Source: CAYNSX01 sp964400165 (lineage in GTDB: Bacteria > Armatimonadota > Hebobacteria > CAYNSX01). From it: DNA of 64,000 bases. A program made the position numbers and the translations under genes. The stretch spans positions 1 to 64,000 of the forward strand of contig CAYNSX010000001.1 of assembly GCA_964400165.1 (NCBI GenBank), in the 5' to 3' direction. Within the stretch, counting starts at the first letter, position 1. Each line of letters opens with the position of its first letter. The notes below the pieces were generated by a model. It searched no databases. It was not told where the DNA came from and worked only from the letters and a program-made list of their open reading frames with translations. Below are positions 42,564-49,605 of this stretch, in pieces.

Positions 42564-43547
42564 GTGAAATCAGCCCTGAGGAGTGCGCTCGACCAAGCTA
42601 AGGGAGTATCGGAACACATCATCACGGTGGTATCCGATATTCGCGGCTTCACTCCATTCAGCGTCGCGAGAGATTCAGCAGACACTGCGGTCTATATTCG
42701 GAGGATTTACATTCAAATGATCGACCAGTTTTTTCCGGGGGGACACTTTTATAAGCCCACCGGCGATGGCCTTCTAATTGTGTTTCGCTACTCCGAGGAG
42801 GATCTCGAACGAGTTGCTTCGGACGTACTGATCGGATGTCTCAGATGCCACGAGGAGTTTGGGAAACTTTGCGAGGGCTACAAGATGATTAATTTCGACG
42901 TGCCTCAGAGCATGGGTTTTGGAGTTGCACGAGGACCCGCTTGCTGTCTTGTCTCGGATCAACAAGTATTGGATTATTCGGGGAGACTTCTGAATCTCAC
43001 CAGTCGCCTGATGGACATCGCCCGCCCAAGCGGAATTGTCATTGATGGAGACTTTGGGGATGATTTAATACCTTCTGACTATCGTTTGCAGTTCGCTAAC
43101 AAAGATGTGTACTTGAGAAGCATAGCCGATGAGACTCCAATCCGGGTGCTCTATTTGGACGGCTCGGTGGAAATACCCGAATGGGCGCTGTCCCCGCTGC
43201 GAGAACCTAAATGGGCAACATTTGAGGAACGCTTCACGATTCAAAAACTGCGGCAACTTGCGCCAATTTTCACGAAGTTCCTGATCAAACCTCCCAAGTT
43301 GCCACAAGAGATCCAAGCAAACCTTGTCTATCCTGCAAAGAGCGGAGGGAGTTACCTTAAGGGCTACACCCAGAAAGCGAAGTGTGAGACGAAGGTAATC
43401 TCAGAGGGCGGAGAGCACCGACTATGGTTTGATGTGTCGAAGGCCCTGGAGTTTCTAAAGAAGATTAAGGTAGGTGAACGACAAGTGGTAACCCTTCGCG
43501 CACGATATGTAACATCTCGCGGGAGTGTCATGACGAAGGGCGATTAG
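42564..43547 (+). CDS. Orphan class III nucleotide cyclase-like protein, low GC
   Basis: A 327-residue protein starting with GTG behind AAGGAGGGAA. The N-terminal 200 residues form a nucleotide cyclase homology domain: VVSDIRGFTPF and KPTGDGLLIVFRY carry the metal Asp residues, DYSGRLLNLTSRLMDIARPSG the later core helix. The C-terminal ~110 residues (from FTIQKLRQLAPIFTKF) are beta-rich and unassigned. GC content is far lower than around it (one 60-base line at 43081 is 43%), which suggests recent transfer. Defence cyclases (Pycsar type) are of this size, but no effector gene is next to it. Confidence 0.75.
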   Translation: MKSALRSALDQAKGVSEHIITVVSDIRGFTPFSVARDSADTAVYIRRIYIQMIDQFFPGGHFYKPTGDGLLIVFRYSEEDLERVASDVLIGCLRCHEEFGKLCEGYKMINFDVPQSMGFGVARGPACCLVSDQQVLDYSGRLLNLTSRLMDIARPSGIVIDGDFGDDLIPSDYRLQFANKDVYLRSIADETPIRVLYLDGSVEIPEWALSPLREPKWATFEERFTIQKLRQLAPIFTKFLIKPPKLPQEIQANLVYPAKSGGSYLKGYTQKAKCETKVISEGGEHRLWFDVSKALEFLKKIKVGERQVVTLRARYVTSRGSVMTKGD

Positions 43548-43650
43548 GAAATTCATGCGGTTTTTGCAGAGCTGTCTCGGACATCTTGTCTGTAATATCC
43601 CATCTTGGCGAGCAAGGGGCGCGACCACTAGCTAAGCTGGAAGTTTTCAA

Positions 43651-43689
43651 TCAACCTTCGGAGTCGATGCCCAAGCCGTCGGCGACTAC
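43651..43689 (-). pseudogene. 3'-end relic of an AhpD-like gene
   Basis: On the minus strand this reads V-VADGLGIDSEG-stop, closely matching the RVADGLGIDPEPE near the end of the AhpD-like gene at 43762 but with several silent changes. It is a leftover of a diverged tandem copy. The rest of the gap 43548-43761 holds a family A-like C-rich block and no other gene. Confidence 0.55.
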
Positions 43690-43761
43690 CCCCTCACCCT
43701 CCTTCGCCCACACAGCGGGCTTCGTAGGGCAAGCCCCCGCCCTGCGCTCGGGACGAACGCA

Positions 43762-44319
43762 CTACCCCTTCGGTTCCTCCCCCATCTCCGGTTCGGGATC
43801 GATGCCGAGGCCGTCGGCGACACGGTTGATGTAGTTAAAGTAGGCGCAGACTTCGTTGGCTTCGAGGATGGCGGTGTCGGAGAGGCCGGCGGCGCGCAGG
43901 GCGTCGATGTCGGCCTGGGCGATGGCGGCGGGGGTGCGGGTCAGTTTGTCGGCGTACTCACAGAGGGCGCGGTCCGCCGCGGCGAGTTCGGCGGTGCGCC
44001 AGTCGGTCCTGATGGCCTGCACGAAGGCGTCGTCCGTGACCTCCGACCGGAGGTCGTCCGCGTGGGCCTCGATTCAGTAGAAGCAGTCGTTCGCCCGCGA
44101 GACGAGGACGGCGATCATCTCCTTCTGCGCCCGGGTGAGTTCGCCGCGGGTCTTCATCAGTACGATGTAGATGTCCATCGAGGCGCGCAGAACATCGCCG
44201 CGCAGACTCTGGATGGAGAGGATGTTGAAGACTTTGCCGGCGCGCTTCACCGCCCGGTCGTATTCCTCTTTGACGAGGCCGGTGGCGTCGTGCGGAGCGA
44301 TGGTCTTGATGAAGGGCAT
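43762..44319 (-). CDS. AhpD-like peroxidase-related selenoprotein (in-frame TGA = Sec82)
   Basis: One 185-residue carboxymuconolactone-decarboxylase/AhpD-fold protein if the TGA at 44074-44076 is read as selenocysteine. The N-terminal part ends LVSRANDCFY, then TGA, then IEAHADDLRSEVTDDAFV continuing in the same frame into WRTAELAAADRALCEYADKLTRTPAAI. The family motif is C-x-x-C-x3-H; here it is Cys79-Phe-Tyr-U82-x3-His86, so the TGA replaces exactly the second redox Cys. A SECIS-like hairpin lies 18 nt after the TGA. The role would be thiol-dependent peroxide reduction in the cytoplasm. Start ATG 44319 follows GGAGG. Confidence 0.8.
44038..44055 (-). promoter_or_regulatory. SECIS-like hairpin for Sec insertion
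   Basis: On the minus strand GACCTCC-GGTC-GGAGGTC forms a perfect 7-bp stem with loop GGTC, starting 18 nt after the TGA (loop 25 nt after). Bacterial SECIS elements have the loop about 16-37 nt downstream with G among the first loop bases, which this meets; GGTC also resembles the SelB-binding loop of E. coli fdhF. Confidence 0.7.
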
Positions 44320-44399
44320 GTGACCTCCGGGAAACGGGACTCGTGAAAGGTGTGACGGGGACTAAAAAAGCTCCAGGTGAATGGGATTATCGCAGAAGA

Positions 44400-45012
44400 A
44401 TAGACCTCACCCCCATCCCCTCTCCGTCTCACGGAGAGGGGGGCGAATAGTCTGGGGATGAGCGCCCGACCATGACCCGGCAGACCGTCCTCACCCGCCT
44501 CTCGCATTCGCTCGGGGCACCCTCTCCCGAACTGGGAGAGGGAAAGGAGACCTCTCCCCCTACCCCCCTCTCCAACAAGTGGAGAGGGGGGAAAGATGAT
44601 GGCATTCGCGCCCGGCCCTGAAGGGCCGGGCTGAGTCCGTGAGAAGTCCCTGCGGGACCGAAACGGAACGGAACCCTCTCCCCCATCCCCTCGCATTCGC
44701 TCGGGGTGAACCCCTCTCCCAAGTACTTGGGAGAGGGGGAAACAGCCCTCACCCGGCCTGCGGCCACCCTCTCCCGTTTGGGAGAGGGACAACGCGTCTA
44801 CGCAAGGCGGTTTGACGAACCTTGCTTCCTCGTTTCCTTGTTTCCTCGCTGTTGGTGTTTCGTGCCGAGGGAAATGAGCCAGACGCCAGAAAGACCCCTC
44901 CCCGGCCCCTCCCCATAAATGGAGAGGGGCAACTGCCACAGCAACCTCACCCCCATCCACCTTCGCCAAGGCTTCGGTGGACAAGCCCCCTCCCCGTTTA
45001 CGGGGAAGGGAG
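44400..45012. repeat. Dense cluster of family A palindromes with a gene relic
   Basis: About 600 bp without a normal gene. Palindromes: CCCTCTCCG-TCTCA (44415-44440), CCCTCTCCC-GAACT (about 44520-44542), CCCTCTCCA-ACAAG (about 44565-44588), hairpin GCCCGGCCCT-GA (44610-44631), CCCCTCTCCCAAG-TA (about 44709-44737), CCCTCTCCC-GTTT (about 44770-44791), and G-rich units to 45010. Within it, 44822-44888 repeats on the minus strand the end of the next gene (GVWLISLGTKHQQRGNKETRK), the relic of a third copy of that membrane-protein family. Confidence 0.75.
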
Positions 45013-45023
45013 ACTTCGAAACC

Positions 45024-45527
45024 TCATTTCCTCGTTTCCTTGTTTCCTCGCTTTTGGTTCTTCGTCCCCAGGGAGATGACCCAGACGCCGAGGGCGATGG
45101 CGGCGACTTGCGAGAGGGTGCCGAGGACCCATTGGTCGGGCCAGGCGACATGGTGGAACCAGCGATGCGGGCGGTCGATGGCCCAGAGAATTCGCTCGAA
45201 CGATGAGCGCGGGAGCATCTGCCAAGCGCGGCCGATGAGGTCGGGGCCGATGGCGGCGACCGCACAGGCGATCATCGCCCAGCGCCAGCGCCCACCGACG
45301 CGCCAGACCCAAAGCACAAGCAGCGCGAGCAGCGGCACATCGATAGCGAACTGCACCAGGTACGCGCGGTCGAGCATCTCGCGCATGCGCGCGTAACTTG
45401 GCGCTTCGTAGTGCGGGATGGCGTCGAGGAGCCAGTGGCTCAAGTACGCAAGCAGCATCGCCAGCCAGGGCGGACGGATCCAGCGCCCGAGGGCGGCGCC
45501 GACGGCGGCGTGGGGGGTTTCGAGCAA
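45024..45527 (-). CDS. Small polytopic membrane protein, copy 1
   Basis: A 167-residue protein with about four hydrophobic segments (PPWLAMLLAYLSHWLLDAIPH, LVQFAIDVPLLALLVLWVW, WAMIACAVAAIGPDLIG, WVLGTLSQVAAIALGVWVIS). The His/Asp pairs HAAVG, SHWLLDAIPH and DRPHRWFHH recall YdjM/LexA-binding-like membrane metalloproteins, but I cannot assign it. It starts at TTG immediately after the TAG of its paralog. Its last residues (KNQKRGNKETRK) are encoded by a family B repeat that also provides the stop. Confidence 0.6.
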   Translation of the reverse strand: MLETPHAAVGAALGRWIRPPWLAMLLAYLSHWLLDAIPHYEAPSYARMREMLDRAYLVQFAIDVPLLALLVLWVWRVGGRWRWAMIACAVAAIGPDLIGRAWQMLPRSSFERILWAIDRPHRWFHHVAWPDQWVLGTLSQVAAIALGVWVISLGTKNQKRGNKETRK

Positions 45528-46043
45528 CTAGGGGCTCACGGCCGAAGGCAGACGGGATGGTGGACTCGCGCTGCCCGCGCGCCCACGCGACACGACCCAC
45601 ATGCTGACCGCGATTGCGGCCACCTGCGTGAGTACGCCAAGGACCCACTGTTCGGGCCACGCGGTGCTGTGGATGCGGTGGTGCGGGCGGTCGATGAAGC
45701 GCAGGGCCTCTGTGAAGGCGGATTGCGGCAGAATTTGCCAAGTCTGTGCGATGACATCCATGCCGAGGGCGGCGAACGCACAAACCATTACCAGGGTTCG
45801 CTGCGGCACCGACACTTTCCACAACCACCACATCAGCGCCACAAAGCACGGGATGTCGATCGCAAATTGAATGAGGTAAACGCGCGGCAGCAGTTCGGGA
45901 GTACGCGAGAAACTGGCGATGTCGAGATGGGGAATTGCATCGACGACAAAGTGACTGAAGAAAGCCAAGACAATCGCCAGCCAGGGCGGGCGCACCCAGC
46001 GCCCGAGGGCGGCGCCGACGGCGGCGTGGGGGGTGGCGAGCAA
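45528..46043 (-). CDS. Small polytopic membrane protein, copy 2
   Basis: A 171-residue tandem paralog of the previous protein: LATPHAAVGAALGRWVRPPWLAIVLAFFSHFVVDAIPHLD aligns closely, as do the conserved DRPHHRIH and WPEQWVLGVLTQVAAIAVSMWVVS. It also starts at TTG (46043), with GGAG 9 bp upstream. The conserved His/Asp residues at membrane borders suggest metal binding or catalysis. A relic at 44822 indicates a former third copy. Confidence 0.6.
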   Translation of the reverse strand: MLATPHAAVGAALGRWVRPPWLAIVLAFFSHFVVDAIPHLDIASFSRTPELLPRVYLIQFAIDIPCFVALMWWLWKVSVPQRTLVMVCAFAALGMDVIAQTWQILPQSAFTEALRFIDRPHHRIHSTAWPEQWVLGVLTQVAAIAVSMWVVSRGRAGSASPPSRLPSAVSP

Positions 46044-46116
46044 TTTATGCGCTCCGCGCAGTGTCAGGTGTCATGTGTCAAGTGTCACGGGACTGCCTCC
46101 CCGCCTTCCTGCCTCC

Positions 46117-47400
46117 CTATGTCCCCCTAATTTCTGTGATGCCGCCCATGTAGGGATGCAGGACATCGGGAATGGTGATGGCGCCGTCGGGCTGCTGATA
46201 GTTTTCGAGAATGGCGGCGTAGGGGCGGCCGACGGCGAGGCCGGAGCCGTTGAGGGTGTGGGCGAATTCGGCCTTGGCGCCGGGCGCGGGGCGGTAGCGG
46301 ATGGCGGCGCGGCGGGCCTGGAAGTCGCCGCAGAGCGAGACGGAGGAGACTTCGAGGTACTTGCCCAGCGCCGGGAACCAGACTTCGATGTCGTAGGTCT
46401 TGGTGGCGGCGAAGCCCATCTCGCCGGCGCAAAGGAGCGTGATGCGATACGGCACGCCCAGCGCCTTGATGAGATGCTCCGCCTGCGCGGTGAGGCGTTC
46501 GAGGAGGTCGGGCCCCTGTTCGGGCGCGCAGACGGCGTACAGTTCGACCTTGTCGAACCAGTGCTGGCGGATGATGCCGCGGGTTTCCTTGCCGGAGGCG
46601 CCGGCCTCGGCGCGGAAGCAGGGCGTGAACGCGCAGTACAGTCGCGGGAGTGCGGCGGCTTCGAGGATGTCGTCGCGGTGGAGGTTGGTGAGTTGCGCCT
46701 CGGCGGTGGGAGTGAGAAAGAGGTCGCCGTTCGCCAACTTGAACTGGTCTTGCTCGAATTTGGGCAGGTGGGCGGAGCCGATCAGCGCCTCGCGGGTGAC
46801 GATGGCGGGCGGCTGAATGGGGATGAAGCCCGCTTTCTCGTTCTCGTCCATGTAGAAGTTGATTAGAGAGCGCTCGAGGCGGGCGCCGGGGCCTTTGAAA
46901 ACGACGAAGCGGGCGCCGGACATCTTCGCGGCGGCGTCGAAGTCGAGGATGCCGAGGGCGGCGCCGATGTCCCAATGCGGGCGCACGGTGAAGGAAGAGA
47001 CCGGCGGCGGGCCGGAGGTGCGGACGACGACATTCTCGTGCTCGGTGAGGCCGGTGGGGACATCGTCGGCGGGCAGATTTGGGAGGGCGAGGAGCGCGCT
47101 GTCGAGGTCGGCGTCCACCTGGCGGACCTGCTGCTCGAAGTCCTTGATGCGGTCGCCGACGCCCTGCATTTCGGCGATGAGCGCATCGGCAGACTGGCCT
47201 TCCTTTTCTATCTTGAGGCGGGCGACTTCCTTGGAGACGCGGTTGCGCTCGGCCTTCAACTCCTCGACTTGGACGAGGACGCCGCGGCGGCGCTCGTCGA
47301 GCGCCACGATGGCGTCGACGGCGGCGGCGTCATCGCCGCGAGCGGCGAGGCCGCGGCGGACGCGGTCGGGGTCGTGGCGGATGAGGCGGAGGTCGAGCAC
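46117..47400 (-). CDS. serS: Seryl-tRNA synthetase
   Basis: A 427-residue class II synthetase of normal length. The N-terminal long coiled-coil arm (DERRRGVLVQVEELKAERNRVSKEVARLKIE) binds tRNA-Ser; motif 2 is CFRAEAGASGKETRGIIRQHWFDKVELYAVC and motif 3 GSGLAVGRPYAAILENYQQPDG. It charges tRNA-Ser and tRNA-Sec; the latter would be needed for the selenoprotein nearby. It starts at GTG 47400. No T-box is visible upstream. Confidence 0.95.
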   Translation of the reverse strand: MLDLRLIRHDPDRVRRGLAARGDDAAAVDAIVALDERRRGVLVQVEELKAERNRVSKEVARLKIEKEGQSADALIAEMQGVGDRIKDFEQQVRQVDADLDSALLALPNLPADDVPTGLTEHENVVVRTSGPPPVSSFTVRPHWDIGAALGILDFDAAAKMSGARFVVFKGPGARLERSLINFYMDENEKAGFIPIQPPAIVTREALIGSAHLPKFEQDQFKLANGDLFLTPTAEAQLTNLHRDDILEAAALPRLYCAFTPCFRAEAGASGKETRGIIRQHWFDKVELYAVCAPEQGPDLLERLTAQAEHLIKALGVPYRITLLCAGEMGFAATKTYDIEVWFPALGKYLEVSSVSLCGDFQARRAAIRYRPAPGAKAEFAHTLNGSGLAVGRPYAAILENYQQPDGAITIPDVLHPYMGGITEIRGT

Positions 47401-47446
47401 CGGGGTATCTTACCGCGTTGCGGGCCCGCGGCAGACATCGCGTTTT

Positions 47447-47592
47447 CGTAGGAGCCGCATTCCTGCGGCGACCGGATGCGGACAGCGGGTCGGGGTAAGA
47501 ATGCCCCTCCTACATGTCCCCACCCCCCGCCTCCTCCTTCGCCAAGGCTTCGCAGGACAAGTCGCCACCCCTCTCCTGTAAGGAGAGGGGCT
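47447..47592. repeat. Long inverted repeat plus family A repeat
   Basis: Terminal inverted CGTAGGAG (47447-) and CTCCTACA (-47514) enclose two G/C-rich hairpins, a REP/MITE-like element resembling the one near 37648. Then the module CTTCGCCAAGGCTTCGCAGG (about 47538-47557) and CCCCTCTCC-TGTA-GGAGAGGGG (about 47567-47589). Confidence 0.6.
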
Positions 47593-47641
47593 TGGAGGCA
47601 AGTCGCCGCACATCTAGAAGAATGCATCAACGGAGACGAGG

Positions 47642-48148
47642 ATGACTCGGACGCAATTCATTGCGTATGTGGAGCGGCTGGGACGGCTGGCCGATGCGCT
47701 GATTCAGGCGGTCCCGGAGGCGCAACTCGACTGGCGGCCGGAGGCGCCGGGGAAGTGGTTTTCGCTGCGAGACCAGATGTGGCACCTGTCGGCGTGCTTC
47801 GACATTTTCGCCTGGGTGGTAGCGGGATGTCCGAAGGATGAGGATTTTGAGTGGGTGGACACGCGCGAATATCCGCAGACGGTGACCCCGGCCGAATGCC
47901 GCGACATCTTGCAGCGATGCCTGACGAAGAGCCGCGACGCGCTGGCGGCGTTGAGCGACGAGGAGTTCCTGACGAAGCAAGTCGAGTCGCGGAGCGGGTG
48001 GTTCAAAGGGTCGATCGCCGAGGTCTGCCAGGCCTATGCCGAGCACCAGACGAACGAGAAGATGCGGCTGTTCTGTTACTTGAAGATGCTGGGCGTGCCG
48101 GTGGATACGCGGTTGTTATATACCGGACAGGCGTCCGTGGCGGCCTGA
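47642..48148 (+). CDS. DinB/DUF664-like protein, copy 1
   Basis: A 168-residue four-helix-bundle protein of DinB/YfiT type: FIAYVERLGRLADALIQAVPEAQLDWRPEAPGKWFSLRDQMWHLSACF and AYAEHQTNEKMRLFCYLKMLGVPVDT. Two conserved His (WHL and EHQTNEK) could bind metal; the third canonical His is not obvious. Members use metal for thiol transfer or detoxification, but many are unassigned. First of three tandem homologs. GGAG precedes the ATG. Confidence 0.75.
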   Translation: MTRTQFIAYVERLGRLADALIQAVPEAQLDWRPEAPGKWFSLRDQMWHLSACFDIFAWVVAGCPKDEDFEWVDTREYPQTVTPAECRDILQRCLTKSRDALAALSDEEFLTKQVESRSGWFKGSIAEVCQAYAEHQTNEKMRLFCYLKMLGVPVDTRLLYTGQASVAA

Positions 48149-48227
48149 CGCCGGCAGGGGAATCACCCGGCGAGCGGAAATACTGAAGGGGAGTGTCTCG
48201 GCGGACAACTCAACAGGGGAGGACGGG

Positions 48228-48749
48228 ATGACGCGCGAGCAGTTCATCAAGTATTCCGACCGGCTGGGCAACTTGTGCGATGTGCTGATTTCCCTGGCGC
48301 CGGACGACCAGGTCGACTGGAAGCCCGGCGACGGCAACTGGTTCACGCTCGGGCAGCAGTTGGGGCACTTGTCGGGCTCGTTCGGAATTTTCGGCTGGAT
48401 GGCGGAGGGCTGCCCGCCGCCCAGTGAGGAACAGAAGCGGGCGCGGGCGGAAGGCCCGAAGCCGGTGACGCCGCAGCGGGCGCGCGAGATTCTCGCGGAG
48501 AAACGGGCGTATGTGCGTGAGAAGTTGCAGGCGTTGAGCGACAGTGACTACCTGTCGAAGCATATCGACACGGGCTTTGGCATTCAGGGCCCCATCTGTG
48601 AGTCGCTGGCCCGCGCTTCGGAGCACACAATCAATGAGAAGATGCGGCTGTTCACCTACCTGAAGTTGCTTGGGGTGCCGGTGGACACCAAGTTGCTCTA
48701 CCGCGGCGAACTACCGGAGGCGTTGCAGAAGGAAGCGGTCGCGGCGTAA
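48228..48749 (+). CDS. DinB/DUF664-like protein, copy 2
   Basis: A 173-residue homolog of the preceding protein; it shares GNWFTLGQQLGHLSGSFGIFGWMAEGCPP and ASEHTINEKMRLFTYLKLLGVPVDTKLLYRGE. It is closer to copy 3 than to copy 1. GGGGAGGACGG provides a ribosome-binding site. Conserved His in GHLSG and EHTINEK as above. Confidence 0.75.
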   Translation: MTREQFIKYSDRLGNLCDVLISLAPDDQVDWKPGDGNWFTLGQQLGHLSGSFGIFGWMAEGCPPPSEEQKRARAEGPKPVTPQRAREILAEKRAYVREKLQALSDSDYLSKHIDTGFGIQGPICESLARASEHTINEKMRLFTYLKLLGVPVDTKLLYRGELPEALQKEAVAA

Positions 48750-48770
48750 CGACGCGCAGAGGAGACGACG

Positions 48771-49289
48771 ATGACCAAGCAGGAGATTACGCAGTACATT
48801 GACCGGCTGGGCGACCTGTCGGACAAGTTGATTGCGATGGCGCCGGCGGACCGGCTGGACTGGAAGCCGGACGACGGGAACTGGTTCACGCTCGGGCAGG
48901 AGTTGACACACATCGCCGAGTCGTTCGGCCTTTTCGGCTGGATTGCGGACGGCTGCCCGCCGCTGTCCGACGCGCAGCGTGAGGCGATGTCGAAGACGGA
49001 GCCGCGGTCGCCGCAGGCGGCGCGCAAGGTGCTGGCCGAGAAGCGCTCGTATGTGCGCGAGCGGCTGAACGCGTTGAGCGACGCCGACTACCAGTCCAAG
49101 CATGTGGACACCGGGTTCGGCCTACAAGGGCCCATCTTCCAAGTGCTGACTTTTGGCACCGAGCATGCGATCAACGAGAAGATGCGGCTGTTCTGCTACA
49201 TCAAGCAGCTGGGCGTGCCGGTGGACACCGGGACGCTGTACTTCGGCGAAGCGCCGAAGCCGGCGGAGAAAGAAGCGGTCGCGGCGTAA
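48771..49289 (+). CDS. DinB/DUF664-like protein, copy 3
   Basis: A 172-residue homolog starting 21 bp after copy 2 (LDWKPDDGNWFTLGQELTHIAESFGLFGWIADGCPP; GTEHAINEKMRLFCYIKQLGVPVDTGTLYFGEAPKPAEKEAVAA). Copies 2 and 3 share the terminal EAVAA and even silent sequence around it, indicating a recent duplication. An intrinsic terminator follows at 49318. Confidence 0.75.
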   Translation: MTKQEITQYIDRLGDLSDKLIAMAPADRLDWKPDDGNWFTLGQELTHIAESFGLFGWIADGCPPLSDAQREAMSKTEPRSPQAARKVLAEKRSYVRERLNALSDADYQSKHVDTGFGLQGPIFQVLTFGTEHAINEKMRLFCYIKQLGVPVDTGTLYFGEAPKPAEKEAVAA

Positions 49290-49317
49290 CTGCGCGACAC
49301 TAGTTCGAGAACTTACG

Positions 49318-49345
49318 AGGCCCGGCGCGAGTCGGGCCTTTGTGT
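49318..49345 (+). terminator. Intrinsic terminator after the dinB-like trio
   Basis: AGGCCCG/CGGGCCT stem with an 8-nt loop followed by TTGTGTT, 28 bp after the last stop. Confidence 0.65.
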
Positions 49346-49361
49346 TGGGGGAGATGCAAGA

Positions 49362-49488
49362 GCAAGGAAACAAGGAAACGAGGCTCGTGGCATCGATCGT
49401 CTTCTCTGCGACTGGAGATGCCTGCAAGAGCCGACTGCGCGACGGTTTGCGGTGTCTGTGTTGGGGCAATTCATGAATTGCCCCAACA
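49362..49488. repeat. Family B repeat and a 30-bp perfect palindrome
   Basis: GAGCAAGGAAACAAGG then AAACGAGGCTC (49362-49388, GAGC/GCTC ends) is a family B copy. At 49459-49488 TGTTGGGGCAATTCA is followed directly by its exact reverse complement. The remaining part of the 316-bp gap 49290-49605 contains the terminator before and a promoter after; no gene is seen. Confidence 0.75.
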
Positions 49489-49581
49489 AACTGCGAGGCT
49501 TCGATTGACCAGTAGGGACGAAAAGAGCCAGAGCTACAGCCGCAATACTGCGGGCTGTGATGAGCCACCCTGCCGTTCCGC

Positions 49582-49587
49582 TATAAT
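49582..49587 (+). promoter_or_regulatory. Probable -10 box of the amino-acid permease gene
   Basis: A perfect TATAAT 18 bp before the GTG at 49606. No clear -35. If used, the leader would be about ten bases, or translation may begin at ATG 49660 instead. Confidence 0.45.
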
Positions 49588-49605
49588 CCGCCGGATATCC
49601 AGGCC

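Noticed and set aside
42564..43547. Confident Pycsar assignment for the cyclase
   Set aside because: No effector gene (TIR or membrane type) flanks it, and the C-terminal domain could not be matched by eye, so only a cyclase-like call is supported.
43762..44319. Two separate genes or a pseudogene at the AhpD-like locus
   Set aside because: Both halves are in one frame and the single stop replaces precisely a redox Cys with a SECIS-like hairpin behind it; a C-terminal half starting at GTG 44022 would lack the active site.
44400..45012. CRISPR array
   Set aside because: Repeats vary in sequence and loop, spacing is irregular, and no cas genes are near; these are dispersed palindromes.
47401..47641. 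T-box or other leader riboswitch at serS
   Set aside because: The serS start lies at 47400 on the minus strand and the upstream DNA holds a REP-like inverted repeat and family A repeat, with no T-box sequence or specifier arm.
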